The notes under the pieces are model-generated. The model did not search any database, was not told where the DNA came from, and was given only the letters and a program-made list of their open reading frames with translations. Below are positions 9,401 to 16,730 of a DNA stretch of 64,000 bases, one piece after another. The translations under genes and the position numbers were made by a program. Within the stretch, counting starts at the first letter, position 1; each line of letters begins with the position of its first letter. This DNA comes from Bryobacteraceae bacterium. Lineage in GTDB: Bacteria; Acidobacteriota; Terriglobia; Bryobacterales; Bryobacteraceae. The DNA lies in the NCBI GenBank assembly GCA_041394945.1, contig JAWKHH010000003.1, positions 372,001 through 436,000 of the forward strand, in the 5' to 3' direction.

Positions 9401-10652
9401 CTGAGGACTGGTAGGCGTTGAGACAAGCGATATCGGCGCCGCGGCCAATGATCCGGTGGGTAACGGCGTGCGTGTACTCGTGCGTGACGACGTCGCCATC
9501 AAGGGCGCTATCGCGGTCGTCGCCGCGGCCCAAGGTATCCAAAGTGAAGATGCCGGTCTGCAGGCGGGGCGGCAGGCCATCGGGCGCGGGGATGAGGACG
9601 GCGTTGTCGAGTACTTCGGGGTCCTGTGCTTCGGCGAGCAGGGCGTCTCCGCCGGCGGCGCCGCGGCCGAAGTTATCCTTCTGGAGATTCCAGGAAGCTT
9701 CGTCGAAGCCGAGACGGTAGAAGTAGTCGTGGGCGCGGTTGACGAAGTAGAAGAGATTGGTGAGTGAGGCGGCGCGGCCGAGACGCGGGTCGCCGGAGCG
9801 GGAGCCTTCGATGGAGGGAAAATCGAACTCCTGGGTGGCGCTGGAGGCGCGGCCGTCACGGATACCGGTATCAGTGATCGAGTCCGGACGATCGTCGGCG
9901 TTGGCATCGAGATAGGCATCGACGTTGTTTCCGTTGGTTGTGGTTTGCGCCGCGGCGAGCCAGGCATCCGGAAAGTTGACGGTTTCCCGATCGGGGTCAA
10001 GGGGCGACCGGAGCCATACGCGGCCGCGGCCGGCGCGGCGGGCGAGGCTATGGCGCGTCAGTAACTCGCCGGAATGCGCGTCGATGAGGACTTCGTACCA
10101 GGATGCGCCTGAACCGGAGATCATGCGCCATGCCAGGCGCGCGTGGCCAGGGCGAACGGCAAGTATGGCGAGATCGGCGAAGGCGGGCTCTCGCGAGTCT
10201 TCCATCCCGAGGGATCGCTCCGCCGCGCGGGCGGCTTCGGCGATCGTGAGACGGGGTCGCGGGTCGATGGACGCACCGGCCACCAATCCACTGGAAACGG
10301 CACGGATAGCGGTATCGCCGGCCAGCACGTCGACGCGACCTTCGTAGACGGGAATTCCCTCGATTTCCTGGCGGAAATGGAAGACGCGGCCGCGGCCGGT
10401 TTCGAATCCGGCGGCGAAGGCGAGGCGGCCTGCAAGACGCGGATTCACGAGCGCCGGGTTGATGGATGGCGCGGCGGCAGCGGCGCGGGCGCTGGCAGGC
10501 AGACGGAACGCGGCGGATGGGATGTCGCCGGCCTCCCCCCGGTAACCGGCGCGGATGTCAAAGTCGGGCAGCGACGGGCGTGACTTCGCGGCCTGGCCGA
10601 AGGCCCCCGCGGCGAAAAGAAGCAACCCCGCCGCGAAGGGCGTTTTCCTCAT
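6471..10652 (-). CDS. Secreted M36 (fungalysin-type) metallopeptidase with PPC, BACON-like and Solibacter C-terminal domains
   Basis: 1393-residue exported zinc protease. Signal peptide at residues 1-19 (MRKTPFAAGLLLFAAGAFG). An FTP/PepSY-like propeptide follows to about residue 200. The catalytic domain runs to about 560, with HEYTH at 391-395 and the third ligand Glu in SEGWSD (E421). Then come two PPC-type beta-sandwich domains (about 675-755 and 765-875), two BACON-like repeats (each ending GRYEAKLLV or GRYQGTVTV), a Solibacter-type C-terminal domain (TIGR03437-like, about 1085-1290, with PYPDRLGGVEV and TPGIFALLGNGAGAG), and a final IPT/TIG-like domain from about 1300. The role is inferred as degradation of extracellular protein. 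The accessory domains probably bind surfaces or carbohydrate. A beta-barrel protein gene lies just upstream on the same strand. Confidence 0.9.
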   Translation of the reverse strand: MRKTPFAAGLLLFAAGAFGQAAKSRPSLPDFDIRAGYRGEAGDIPSAAFRLPASARAAAAAPSINPALVNPRLAGRLAFAAGFETGRGRVFHFRQEIEGIPVYEGRVDVLAGDTAIRAVSSGLVAGASIDPRPRLTIAEAARAAERSLGMEDSREPAFADLAILAVRPGHARLAWRMISGSGASWYEVLIDAHSGELLTRHSLARRAGRGRVWLRSPLDPDRETVNFPDAWLAAAQTTTNGNNVDAYLDANADDRPDSITDTGIRDGRASSATQEFDFPSIEGSRSGDPRLGRAASLTNLFYFVNRAHDYFYRLGFDEASWNLQKDNFGRGAAGGDALLAEAQDPEVLDNAVLIPAPDGLPPRLQTGIFTLDTLGRGDDRDSALDGDVVTHEYTHAVTHRIIGRGADIACLNAYQSSALSEGWSDYFAASSYNSPVVGAYVTNNPAQGFRRSRFDANTTTYSGLGASVGGYEEHDDGEFWTAALWDLRAALGAPIADKLIFEALRITPCRPSMVDARDAIVATDAAINGGRNLRAIWTVFAKRGLGASACGHDGNRALPVSGWSGTVHAEAFDLPADLETQSRPKVGIQCGDRGPGVANFGVTFEHRITVDRPGAAFAVKAGPAGTTVDADGIVRFTPGFEQQRVQVEVSRAGAGPVLYTMLVPVATRLQPGVPMGVFGRQQSASFFYFDVPAGTTVAQVRLRGGGGDGDLILIDPTGRLAGTSLHDTNDETIAVSKPQAGSWTLIVPTYYWGFAQAQLSVSLAEPAYIAPGRGVSNLTEVRGGELYFRTVVPPGTQSLAVRTSLGSGDADVFLRRGQAMVCKSVYTLFLDDIFDCTPRDSAGTGPGTDHTANVENPFPGDWYIAVQGADAFSGVSLNVQLTARQPALIASHASLSFTVREGGAPPEARTVTISESGGKPFEWRATVQPATAKWLSATPAAGNNIADLRVNVDPAGLAAGRYEAKLLVDGAGLAGSPFEIPVVLTITAPARVTASPTSLTFQGSPAANPDDQVVRIGAGDTALAWTARVFTSDGGRWLSVTPASGAGSADLRVILNSSLLPPGRYQGTVTVSAAGAQPAEIPVLLEQGRPVAIAGITDAARGAALTRLAPGTRLIIAGSELSSATIDAEGPPYPDRLGGVEVRFNGQLGEIVRVAPDRIDVAAPFDLTGLDVAITVVNAGRESSAIRVPLAEQTPGIFALLGNGAGAGWILGEDGAVISRDRPLIAGEAVTIHMSGLGRVAGDGAVLTPLPVFFDGIEAAVSGEWYSGRLRGGVYEIFAVVPPGLARKYPEVRIGESNIVTAGGPSLAAVTPSRLTAGQDATLTIAGLNLPASANVRVGDAVIAAAADEAGRSIVVTVPGSVLAPGDALVSVSAAAAPDEPASNALRVTIGAP

Positions 10653-10672
10653 ATGGATTAATGGTATCGGAT

Positions 10673-11290
10673 TTAGAAACTAAAGGTAAATTCGCCGGCC
10701 GTATTTACCCAGGTATCGCGGGTTCGGATGGCGGGGAGAGAACCGAACGCATCGCCCTCGGTGCGCCCGCGGTAGACACGAGTGGTTACACCGAGACGGA
10801 AGTGTTCGTAGCGATCGAGCGCGACACTCAGGCCGAGCAACCCGTAGTAACCCCACCCGCTCCGCTCCCGGCAAACCGGACAATCGATCCGGAAGTTGTT
10901 ACCGAACGGCTGGCGGACGCGCTCCTGGTATCGCATGTAGGCTCCGCCGCCGCCGGCCGAGAGCAGCACACGGCCGATGGGAATCACAGCCCGGCCGCCG
11001 AGAGGAAGCATGAACTGGTAATCCTTGATTCGCAAGTCGCCGAAATCGGACTCGTAGAAGTCGCGGATCTTGGCGGCGTGGAAGACGGTATCGAAGCCGA
11101 CATCGGCCTGGAAGTTTCTGGCGAACCGGTACCCGTAGGCGACACGGAAAAGAGGGCTCGAGTCGAGGTAGCGGCTCACTTCGGCCCCGGGAACACCGGC
11201 GCCGGCGCCCACCGAGATGAAGTGCTTCCGGTAGGGCGATTGCGCCATCATGGGCGCCAGCGCCAGCGCGAACAGGGCCACGGGTTTCAT
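10673..11290 (-). CDS. Outer-membrane beta-barrel protein
   Basis: 205 residues from the ATG at 11290 (MKPVALFALALAPMMAQ, a Sec signal peptide); the frame is open further upstream but without a recognisable protein. The mature part alternates polar and hydrophobic residues in strand-length blocks (FISVGAGAGVP, FRVAYGYRFARNFQADVGF, RVLLSAGGGGAYMRYQ, YYGLLGLSVALDRY, FRLGVTTRVYRG) and ends in Phe (EFTFSF), the usual signature of barrels inserted by BamA. A CPVC pair lies in a predicted loop. It resembles small porin-like or opacity-type proteins; no substrate can be assigned. It ends 20 bp before the M36 peptidase on the same strand. Confidence 0.7.
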   Translation of the reverse strand: MKPVALFALALAPMMAQSPYRKHFISVGAGAGVPGAEVSRYLDSSPLFRVAYGYRFARNFQADVGFDTVFHAAKIRDFYESDFGDLRIKDYQFMLPLGGRAVIPIGRVLLSAGGGGAYMRYQERVRQPFGNNFRIDCPVCRERSGWGYYGLLGLSVALDRYEHFRLGVTTRVYRGRTEGDAFGSLPAIRTRDTWVNTAGEFTFSF

Positions 11291-11367
11291 GCCCGTTCGA
11301 CGGCCGCGCGGGTTCGGCGGTTTCAGGCCAGTTGCGGCTTCAGGCTCCGATGCGCTTTGATTGAGCC

Positions 11368-12531
11368 ATGCGAACCGTGAGCACCTTGCTTCCAGCCGCG
11401 CTTTCCACCGCGCTTGCAGCCTCGGCCCTGTGCCTGTCCCAGGCTGCTTTCGCCGCCTCGGGCGAATCGCTGATGTACGTGGGCACCTACACGCGCGGCG
11501 ACAGCAAAGGCATCTATGCGTACAAATTCGATTCGGCGACAGGGCGCGCCACACCGCTGGGACTCGCGGCCGAAACGCCGAATCCCTCCTTCGTGGCGGT
11601 TCATCCGAACCAGCGGTTCCTCTACGCCGTTGCCGAGCTGCCGGAGGGACCGGGCGGAGGCGGGGCCGTCAGCGCGTACTCGATCGACAAGGCGACCGGG
11701 AAGCTCACGTTTCTGAATAAGCAATCATCGAAAGGCGGCGGCCCGTGCCATCTGAACGTGGACCGGACGGGCCACAGCCTGATCGTGGTGAACTACAATA
11801 CGGGCTCGACGACGGCGATGCCGGTGAACCCGGACGGGTCTCTCGGCGAGCCGACCACTTCGATCCAGCATCAGGGATCAAGTTTGTTGAAGCCGCGCCA
11901 GGCGGGGCCGCACGCGCACTCGGTGAACATCCCGAAGAGCAACAAGTTCGCGATCGTCGCCGACCTGGGGCTGGACCGCGTGCTGGTCTACAAGTTCGAC
12001 GCGGCGCAGAGCACTATCGCGCCTAACGAGCCGGCGTACACGGCCGTGAAGCCGGGCTCCGGGCCGCGCCACTTCAACTTCCATCCGTCGCAGAAGTACG
12101 GCTACGTGATCAACGAAATCGCGGCGACGGTGACGGCGTTCCGGTACGACGCGAAGAAAGGCGCGCTGACCGAGATCCAAACGATCTCCACGCTTCCGGG
12201 CGGCGAGAACATCCCCGGCAACTCGACGGCGGAGGTGCTGGTGCATCCTTCCGGCAAGTTCCTGTACGGCTCCAACCGCGGCCACAATTCGATCGCCATG
12301 TTCCGCATCGGCGCGGACGGCAAGCTGACGTCTCTCGGGAATGAATCCACGCAGGGTGAAGTTCCGCGCAATTTCGCGATCGACCCGAGCGGGAAGTTTC
12401 TGCTGGCGGAGAATCAGAACTCACACTCGATTGTGATCTTCCGGATCGGCGCGGACGGCAAGCTGACGCCAACGGGCGAGGAGATCGAGCAGCCGAGCCC
12501 GGTGTGCATTCGTTTCGTGGCGATGAAGTAG
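11368..12531 (+). CDS. Exported lactonase-family seven-bladed beta-propeller (6-phosphogluconolactonase-like)
   Basis: 387 residues with a Sec signal peptide (about 1-29, ending AAFAA). The mature protein matches the lactonase/YbhE-type propeller family: LMYVGTYTRGDSKGIYAY at the N-terminus, NPSFVAVHPNQRFLYAV, GGGPCHLNVDRTG, HAHSVNIPKSNKFAIVADLG, GPRHFNFHPSQKYGYVINE, NSHSIVIFRIGADGKLTPTG. Family members hydrolyse 6-phosphogluconolactone or other lactones. Export makes a purely cytosolic pentose-phosphate role unlikely, so a periplasmic lactonase is inferred. The next gene starts 3 bp after its stop. Confidence 0.85.
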   Translation: MRTVSTLLPAALSTALAASALCLSQAAFAASGESLMYVGTYTRGDSKGIYAYKFDSATGRATPLGLAAETPNPSFVAVHPNQRFLYAVAELPEGPGGGGAVSAYSIDKATGKLTFLNKQSSKGGGPCHLNVDRTGHSLIVVNYNTGSTTAMPVNPDGSLGEPTTSIQHQGSSLLKPRQAGPHAHSVNIPKSNKFAIVADLGLDRVLVYKFDAAQSTIAPNEPAYTAVKPGSGPRHFNFHPSQKYGYVINEIAATVTAFRYDAKKGALTEIQTISTLPGGENIPGNSTAEVLVHPSGKFLYGSNRGHNSIAMFRIGADGKLTSLGNESTQGEVPRNFAIDPSGKFLLAENQNSHSIVIFRIGADGKLTPTGEEIEQPSPVCIRFVAMK

Positions 12532-12534
12532 ACC

Positions 12535-14025
12535 ATGCGCGCGACCGTTGTTTTTCTGGGGCTGGCGGCGCTGGCCGCCGCGGCGGCGCTCGATCCGGAC
12601 CCGGTGGTTCAAACGGCGATGGAGGAATGGCGGGTGCCGGGAGCGGCGGTGGCCATAGTGCAGGGCGGGTCCGTGGTGCATGTGAAAGGCTATGGCCTGC
12701 GCGACGCGGCGGCGAAGCTGCCGGTGAACACGAAGACGCTTTTCGGGATCGGGTCGATCACCAAGAGCTTTACGGTGCTGACTCTGCAATCGCTGGCGGA
12801 ACAAGGGAAGCTCGACTGGGACACGCCCGTGCGGGATTACCTCTCCGATTTCCGGCTGAAGGATCCGGTGGCTTCCGAGTACGCGACGCCGCTGGACCTA
12901 GTGACGCATCGAACGGGGCTTCCGCGGCACGACAGTCTTTGGTCCGGAGGCGCGTTTTCGCGCGAGGATCTTTACTCGCGGCTGCGGTATCTGGCGCCAA
13001 GCCGCGCATTTCGCAGCACGTATCAATACAACAATCTGATGTTCATGACGGCCGGGATTCTGGCGTCGCGACTGGGCGGCGACACGTGGGAGAACCTGGT
13101 GAAGACGAGGATCTTCGTTCCGGCGGGGATGGCGGCGTCGCTGACGAGCTATGCGGAGGCGAACGGGCGCGAGAACGTCGCGGTGGCCTACGCGGGACCA
13201 CGTGAGAAGCCGCGCCCGCGGACAGTGGCCGAGACGGGGCGCGCGGTAGACTCGATCGGCCCGGCGGGAGCGATCCAATCGAACATCGAAGACATGGCGC
13301 GCTATCTGATGCTGCACATTCATCGGGGCGTAGTGAACGGCCACCGGGTGCTGCCGGCGGCGCGATTCGCGGAGATGGAGACGCCGCGGATCCCGATCCC
13401 GGATTCGGAGAGCGCCTACGGCGACGGCATGTCGTACGGCATGGGTTTGTTTATCGGCCAGCATCGCGGGCGCAAGGCCGTGTGGCACACGGGCACGTGG
13501 GGCGGCTATCACTCGCTGCTGTGGTGGCTGCCGGAGGAGAAGTTCGGCGTGGCGATTCTGCTGAACCGGGCGGAACGCGCGGCGCCGCCGGTGATCGCGC
13601 TGACGCTGGCGGACCGGTATCTGGACGCGCCAGCGCTCGACCGCATCGCCGAGAGGAGGCAGGCCGAGGCGGAACAGCTTCGCAAGCGCCGGGAAGCGGC
13701 GGCGCGCGCCCGACGACGGCGGCGCAAAGCCACGAAGCCGTCACGGCCGATCGCCGAGTTCGAGGGAACGTACACGGATCCAGGCTATGGCGACGCGCGC
13801 GTTTCCGTGGAGGGAGAGGCGATCACGGTGCGGGTGGCTGGCGCATCCACCACCTACGGCCACTGGCACTACGACGTCTTCGGGACGGACGGCGGGGACG
13901 AGGACTCCGAACCGAGGCTGGCGCGCTTCGCATCGAATACGGATGGCGAGGTGGACACGCTGGCGGTTTCTATCGAACCCGCAATAGATGAAGTTACTTT
14001 TCGACGGCCGCATCGTGTACCATGA
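12535..14025 (+). CDS. Exported serine hydrolase of the beta-lactamase/penicillin-binding family
   Basis: 496 residues with signal peptide (1-19). The SxxK motif is S74-I-T-K77, the YxN motif is Y165-N-N, and the third motif is HTGTWGGY in place of KTG. This layout is that of class C beta-lactamase-related esterases and D-peptidases rather than a dedicated resistance enzyme. An Arg/Ala-rich linker (AEQLRKRREAAARARRRRRK) near residue 385 separates the catalytic domain from a C-terminal DUF3471-like beta domain (FEGTYTDPGYGDARVSV). It begins 3 bp after the lactonase gene, so the two are probably one transcript. Confidence 0.87.
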   Translation: MRATVVFLGLAALAAAAALDPDPVVQTAMEEWRVPGAAVAIVQGGSVVHVKGYGLRDAAAKLPVNTKTLFGIGSITKSFTVLTLQSLAEQGKLDWDTPVRDYLSDFRLKDPVASEYATPLDLVTHRTGLPRHDSLWSGGAFSREDLYSRLRYLAPSRAFRSTYQYNNLMFMTAGILASRLGGDTWENLVKTRIFVPAGMAASLTSYAEANGRENVAVAYAGPREKPRPRTVAETGRAVDSIGPAGAIQSNIEDMARYLMLHIHRGVVNGHRVLPAARFAEMETPRIPIPDSESAYGDGMSYGMGLFIGQHRGRKAVWHTGTWGGYHSLLWWLPEEKFGVAILLNRAERAAPPVIALTLADRYLDAPALDRIAERRQAEAEQLRKRREAAARARRRRRKATKPSRPIAEFEGTYTDPGYGDARVSVEGEAITVRVAGASTTYGHWHYDVFGTDGGDEDSEPRLARFASNTDGEVDTLAVSIEPAIDEVTFRRPHRVP

Positions 14026-14049
14026 ATCGATCGTCAAAACGATCCTTGT

Positions 14050-15120
14050 GTGACTTACCGGAACAAGCGCGTCCTCGTAACGGGGGGACTCGGATTTATC
14101 GGCAGCAATCTGGCGCTCCGCTTGGCGCGCGAGGGGGCGCGCGTCACCATCGTCGACCCGTGCGTGGCCGGGTGCGGCGGTAACGATTTCAACATCGAGC
14201 CGGAGCGCGAGAAGATCCGCGTGGTTCCGGCTTCGATCGCCGAACGCGGCGCGGTGGCGCCGGTGCTGGCGGCAAGCGATGTGGTGTTCAACCTGGCCGG
14301 CGAAATCAGCCATATCCACAGCATGTTGTTTCCGGACCGGGACCTCGAGATCAACACGCTGGCGCAATTGAAGTTTCTCGAGACGTGCGTGGAGGTTCGC
14401 CCGGGCGTTCGCGTCATCTACGCGGGAACGCGGCAGGTGTACGGCGCACCGGACTACCTGCCGGTGGATGAGAAGCACCCGGTGAATCCGGTGGACTTCA
14501 ACGGGGTCCACAAGTACGCAGCCACAATGTATCACCTGATGCTGACGCGCATGGGCCAATTGGATGCTGTGGTTCTGCGGCTCACGAACGTCTACGGGCC
14601 GCGGATGGCGCTGGATGTTCCGTGCCAAGGCTTCCTCGGCGCCTACATCCGCCAGGCGGTGACGGGACAGCGGCTGGAAGTTTACGGCGACGGGCTGCAA
14701 CTGCGGGACCCGTTGTATGTGGACGACGCGGTGGAGGCGATGCTTGCCGCGGGCGCGCTGCCGGCGATTCAATCGCACTCGTACAATGTCGGCGGGCCGG
14801 AGGCGTTGGCGCTGGGCACGATCGCGTCGATCACGAGTCTCCGCGCCGGAGGCCCCGACCCCAGGTATCGCGAGTTTCCGGCGGAGCGGAAAGCGATCGA
14901 CATCGGGAGCTACTACACCGACACGGCGCTCATCCGGGAGCAAACCGGCTGGCGCCCGGCGGTGCGCTTCGAAGACGGCATCGGGCGGACGTTCGCCTAC
15001 TTCCGCGAGCACCTGAGCCGGTACCTGGACCCCGCCAATCCGAATCCGCCGTGCAAGCTGCAGCACCTGCGGGTGCAGATCACGCCAGCGGGCGAGACGG
15101 TGGCCGAACACCGGCCATGA
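14050..15120 (+). CDS. NAD-dependent sugar epimerase/dehydratase (extended SDR)
   Basis: 356 residues from a GTG start. RVLVTGGLGFIGSNLA is the NAD-binding glycine motif, and VVFNLAGEISH and VIYAGTRQVYG are typical of nucleotide-sugar epimerases. The usual YxxxK catalytic pair appears as NGVHK, with Asn where Tyr is expected. Some sugar-SDR subgroups share an NGxxK pattern, so this is not proof of inactivity. The C-terminal half has DPLYVDDAVEAML and SYNVGGPEAL. Substrate unknown. The stop overlaps the following methyltransferase start (ATGA), suggesting a joint role in making or decorating a surface sugar. Confidence 0.85.
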   Translation: MTYRNKRVLVTGGLGFIGSNLALRLAREGARVTIVDPCVAGCGGNDFNIEPEREKIRVVPASIAERGAVAPVLAASDVVFNLAGEISHIHSMLFPDRDLEINTLAQLKFLETCVEVRPGVRVIYAGTRQVYGAPDYLPVDEKHPVNPVDFNGVHKYAATMYHLMLTRMGQLDAVVLRLTNVYGPRMALDVPCQGFLGAYIRQAVTGQRLEVYGDGLQLRDPLYVDDAVEAMLAAGALPAIQSHSYNVGGPEALALGTIASITSLRAGGPDPRYREFPAERKAIDIGSYYTDTALIREQTGWRPAVRFEDGIGRTFAYFREHLSRYLDPANPNPPCKLQHLRVQITPAGETVAEHRP

Positions 15121-15872
15121 TGAATCCGGCGGAATTCGCCAACATCGCGGAATCGGAGCAGAACTTCTGGTGGTACCGCGGCATGCGCAAGATCATGTTC
15201 GCGCTGCTCGATCAGGAAGCCGCGCGGCGCGAGTATGGCGCGGTGCTGGAAGTGGGGGCGGGCACGGGGCATTTTTCGCGCGAACTGGAGCGGCGCTACG
15301 GGTGGCGGCTGTTCCCTTCGGACCTGGGATGGGAAGGATTGGAGTACGCGCGCCGCTATGGCGTGGGCCGGCTGGCGCAGGCGGACATGCGGCGGCTGCC
15401 GTACGCGGCGGCGGCTTTCGACGCAGTGGTTTCGATGGACGTGGTGGTGCATCTGCCGCGGGGCGAGGAAGACCAAGCGATGGCGGAGTTCGCACGGGTG
15501 GCGCGGCCGGGCGGGCTGCTGGCGCTGCGCGTATCGGCGCTCGATGTGCTGCGCAGCCGGCATTCGCAGTTCGCGATGGAGCGGCAACGGTTCACAAAGA
15601 GCCGCCTGCTGCGGCTGGCGGCGGCGCACGGATTCAGGGCGGAGTGGTGCAGCTACGCCAATTCGCTGCTGTTCCCGGTGGCGTTGGCGAAGTTCCGAAT
15701 CGTGGAACCACTGACGCGGCAAGCGCCGGCGAGCGGCGTGGAGCCGGTGGCGCCGTGGCTCGACAGCCTGTTGCATGCGCCGCTGGCGCTGGAATCGAAG
15801 TGGCTGGGCGCGGGCGGGCGGTTTCCTATCGGCCAGTCCCTGATTCTGCTGGCGCGGAAGCGAGGGGCTTGA
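15117..15872 (+). CDS. Class I SAM-dependent methyltransferase
   Basis: 251 residues starting at the ATG that overlaps the epimerase stop; a second ATG follows directly at 15120. VLEVGAGTGHFSREL is SAM motif I, FDAVVSMDVVVHLP is motif II/post-I, and ARVARPGGLLALRVSAL is the usual strand after it. The N-terminal EQNFWWYRGMRKIM is a motif often seen in methyltransferases of polysaccharide or lipid clusters. The acceptor is unknown. Its 3' end overlaps the convergent gene at 15826-16293 by 47 bp. Confidence 0.85.
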   Translation: MMNPAEFANIAESEQNFWWYRGMRKIMFALLDQEAARREYGAVLEVGAGTGHFSRELERRYGWRLFPSDLGWEGLEYARRYGVGRLAQADMRRLPYAAAAFDAVVSMDVVVHLPRGEEDQAMAEFARVARPGGLLALRVSALDVLRSRHSQFAMERQRFTKSRLLRLAAAHGFRAEWCSYANSLLFPVALAKFRIVEPLTRQAPASGVEPVAPWLDSLLHAPLALESKWLGAGGRFPIGQSLILLARKRGA

Positions 15873-16293
15873 GGTCCGGCTCGATCCAGGCGCGACGGGC
15901 TTCAATGGACTTCACGACGTCGAAGCTCCAGTAGCCTTCGTGCAGCTTGCGTTCCTGGCCGAAGCGGGCAGCCGCGGCGCGGACGCGTTCGAGGCGAGAG
16001 AGGGAGGGCGGCAAGTCGGCAAGCCAGGCGTGGATGATGCGAATCCAGAAGACGGTGAGCGTTTCGTGGTAGCCGGAAGTATCGGTGTTCTGGCCGCCTT
16101 GGGCGAGGTTGTAGGCGGGAATGCGCTCGCGGATGCGCGCGGCAGCGGCGGGAAGCGGCAGGGCGGTGAGATAGGCCGAAGCCATGACGACGTGGGCTTC
16201 GTGGGTCCACTGGCTGGCCGGGTAGGAGCAGTCCTCGAAGCCTTGGATGAATGCGTCGAGGGACTCCTCGGTCGCCATCTCGGTACCGGTCAT
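15826..16293 (-). CDS. Conserved hypothetical protein coupled to argR
   Basis: 155 residues, mostly helical, no signal peptide. I do not recognise a characterised family. Conserved-looking motifs are SQWTHEAHVVMA near residue 30, AYNLAQGGQNTDTSGYHETLTVFW in the middle and EGYWSFDVVKS near the end; the clustered His/Glu could bind a metal, but this is only a guess. The ATG overlaps the argR stop by ATGA, so it is probably translated with argH-argR. Its last 47 bp overlap the convergent methyltransferase gene. Confidence 0.65.
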   Translation of the reverse strand: MTGTEMATEESLDAFIQGFEDCSYPASQWTHEAHVVMASAYLTALPLPAAAARIRERIPAYNLAQGGQNTDTSGYHETLTVFWIRIIHAWLADLPPSLSRLERVRAAAARFGQERKLHEGYWSFDVVKSIEARRAWIEPDLKPLASAPAESGTGR

Positions 16294-16730
16294 GTCAGTA
16301 GCTTCCTGAGCTTTTTGGCTAGCGCGGCGGCGCCGTTATTATCTGGGGTAACGATGAGAATGGTATCGTCGCCGGCTATGGTGCCGACTACTTCGGGCCA
16401 GTTCTCGCGGTCGAGTTCGACGGCGAGGGCGTTGGCTTTTCCGGGCGGGGTCTTCAGGACGACGAGGTTCTGCGCGAGGCGGATCTCTTCGAGGAACTCG
16501 CGGACGGTTACGGCCGCGCCGGCCTGCGGGTGGGCGCGCGACAGCTCCCCCGGGGCGACGTAGCCTTCGGCCGTTTTCGCAAGGCGGAGTTTCCGGATAT
16601 CGCGGGACAGCGTGACCTGGGTGGTGTGGATGCCCACGCGCGCGAGTTCCTGCACCAGCTCATCCTGCGTGTGAACACGCTTGCGATTGACGATGCGAAG
16701 AATCTGCGCCTGCCGGAACTGGGTGTTCAT
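16290..16730 (-). CDS. argR: Arginine repressor
   Basis: 146 residues from the ATG at 16730. The N-terminal winged helix-turn-helix includes HTTQVTLSRDIRKLRL, the ArgR DNA-recognition signature. The C-terminal hexamerisation/arginine-binding domain includes VGTIAGDDTILIVTPD, where the Asp pair contacts L-arginine. It starts in an ATGA overlap with argH and ends in an ATGA overlap with the next gene. Two ARG boxes precede argF at 19240-19277, so ArgR probably represses this block in response to arginine, including itself if it is on the same transcript. Confidence 0.93.
   Translation of the reverse strand: MNTQFRQAQILRIVNRKRVHTQDELVQELARVGIHTTQVTLSRDIRKLRLAKTAEGYVAPGELSRAHPQAGAAVTVREFLEEIRLAQNLVVLKTPPGKANALAVELDRENWPEVVGTIAGDDTILIVTPDNNGAAALAKKLRKLLT

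Noticed and set aside
12535..14025. True antibiotic-resistance beta-lactamase
   Set aside because: The SxxK/YxN/HTG pattern with a DUF3471-like tail fits generic serine hydrolases better.
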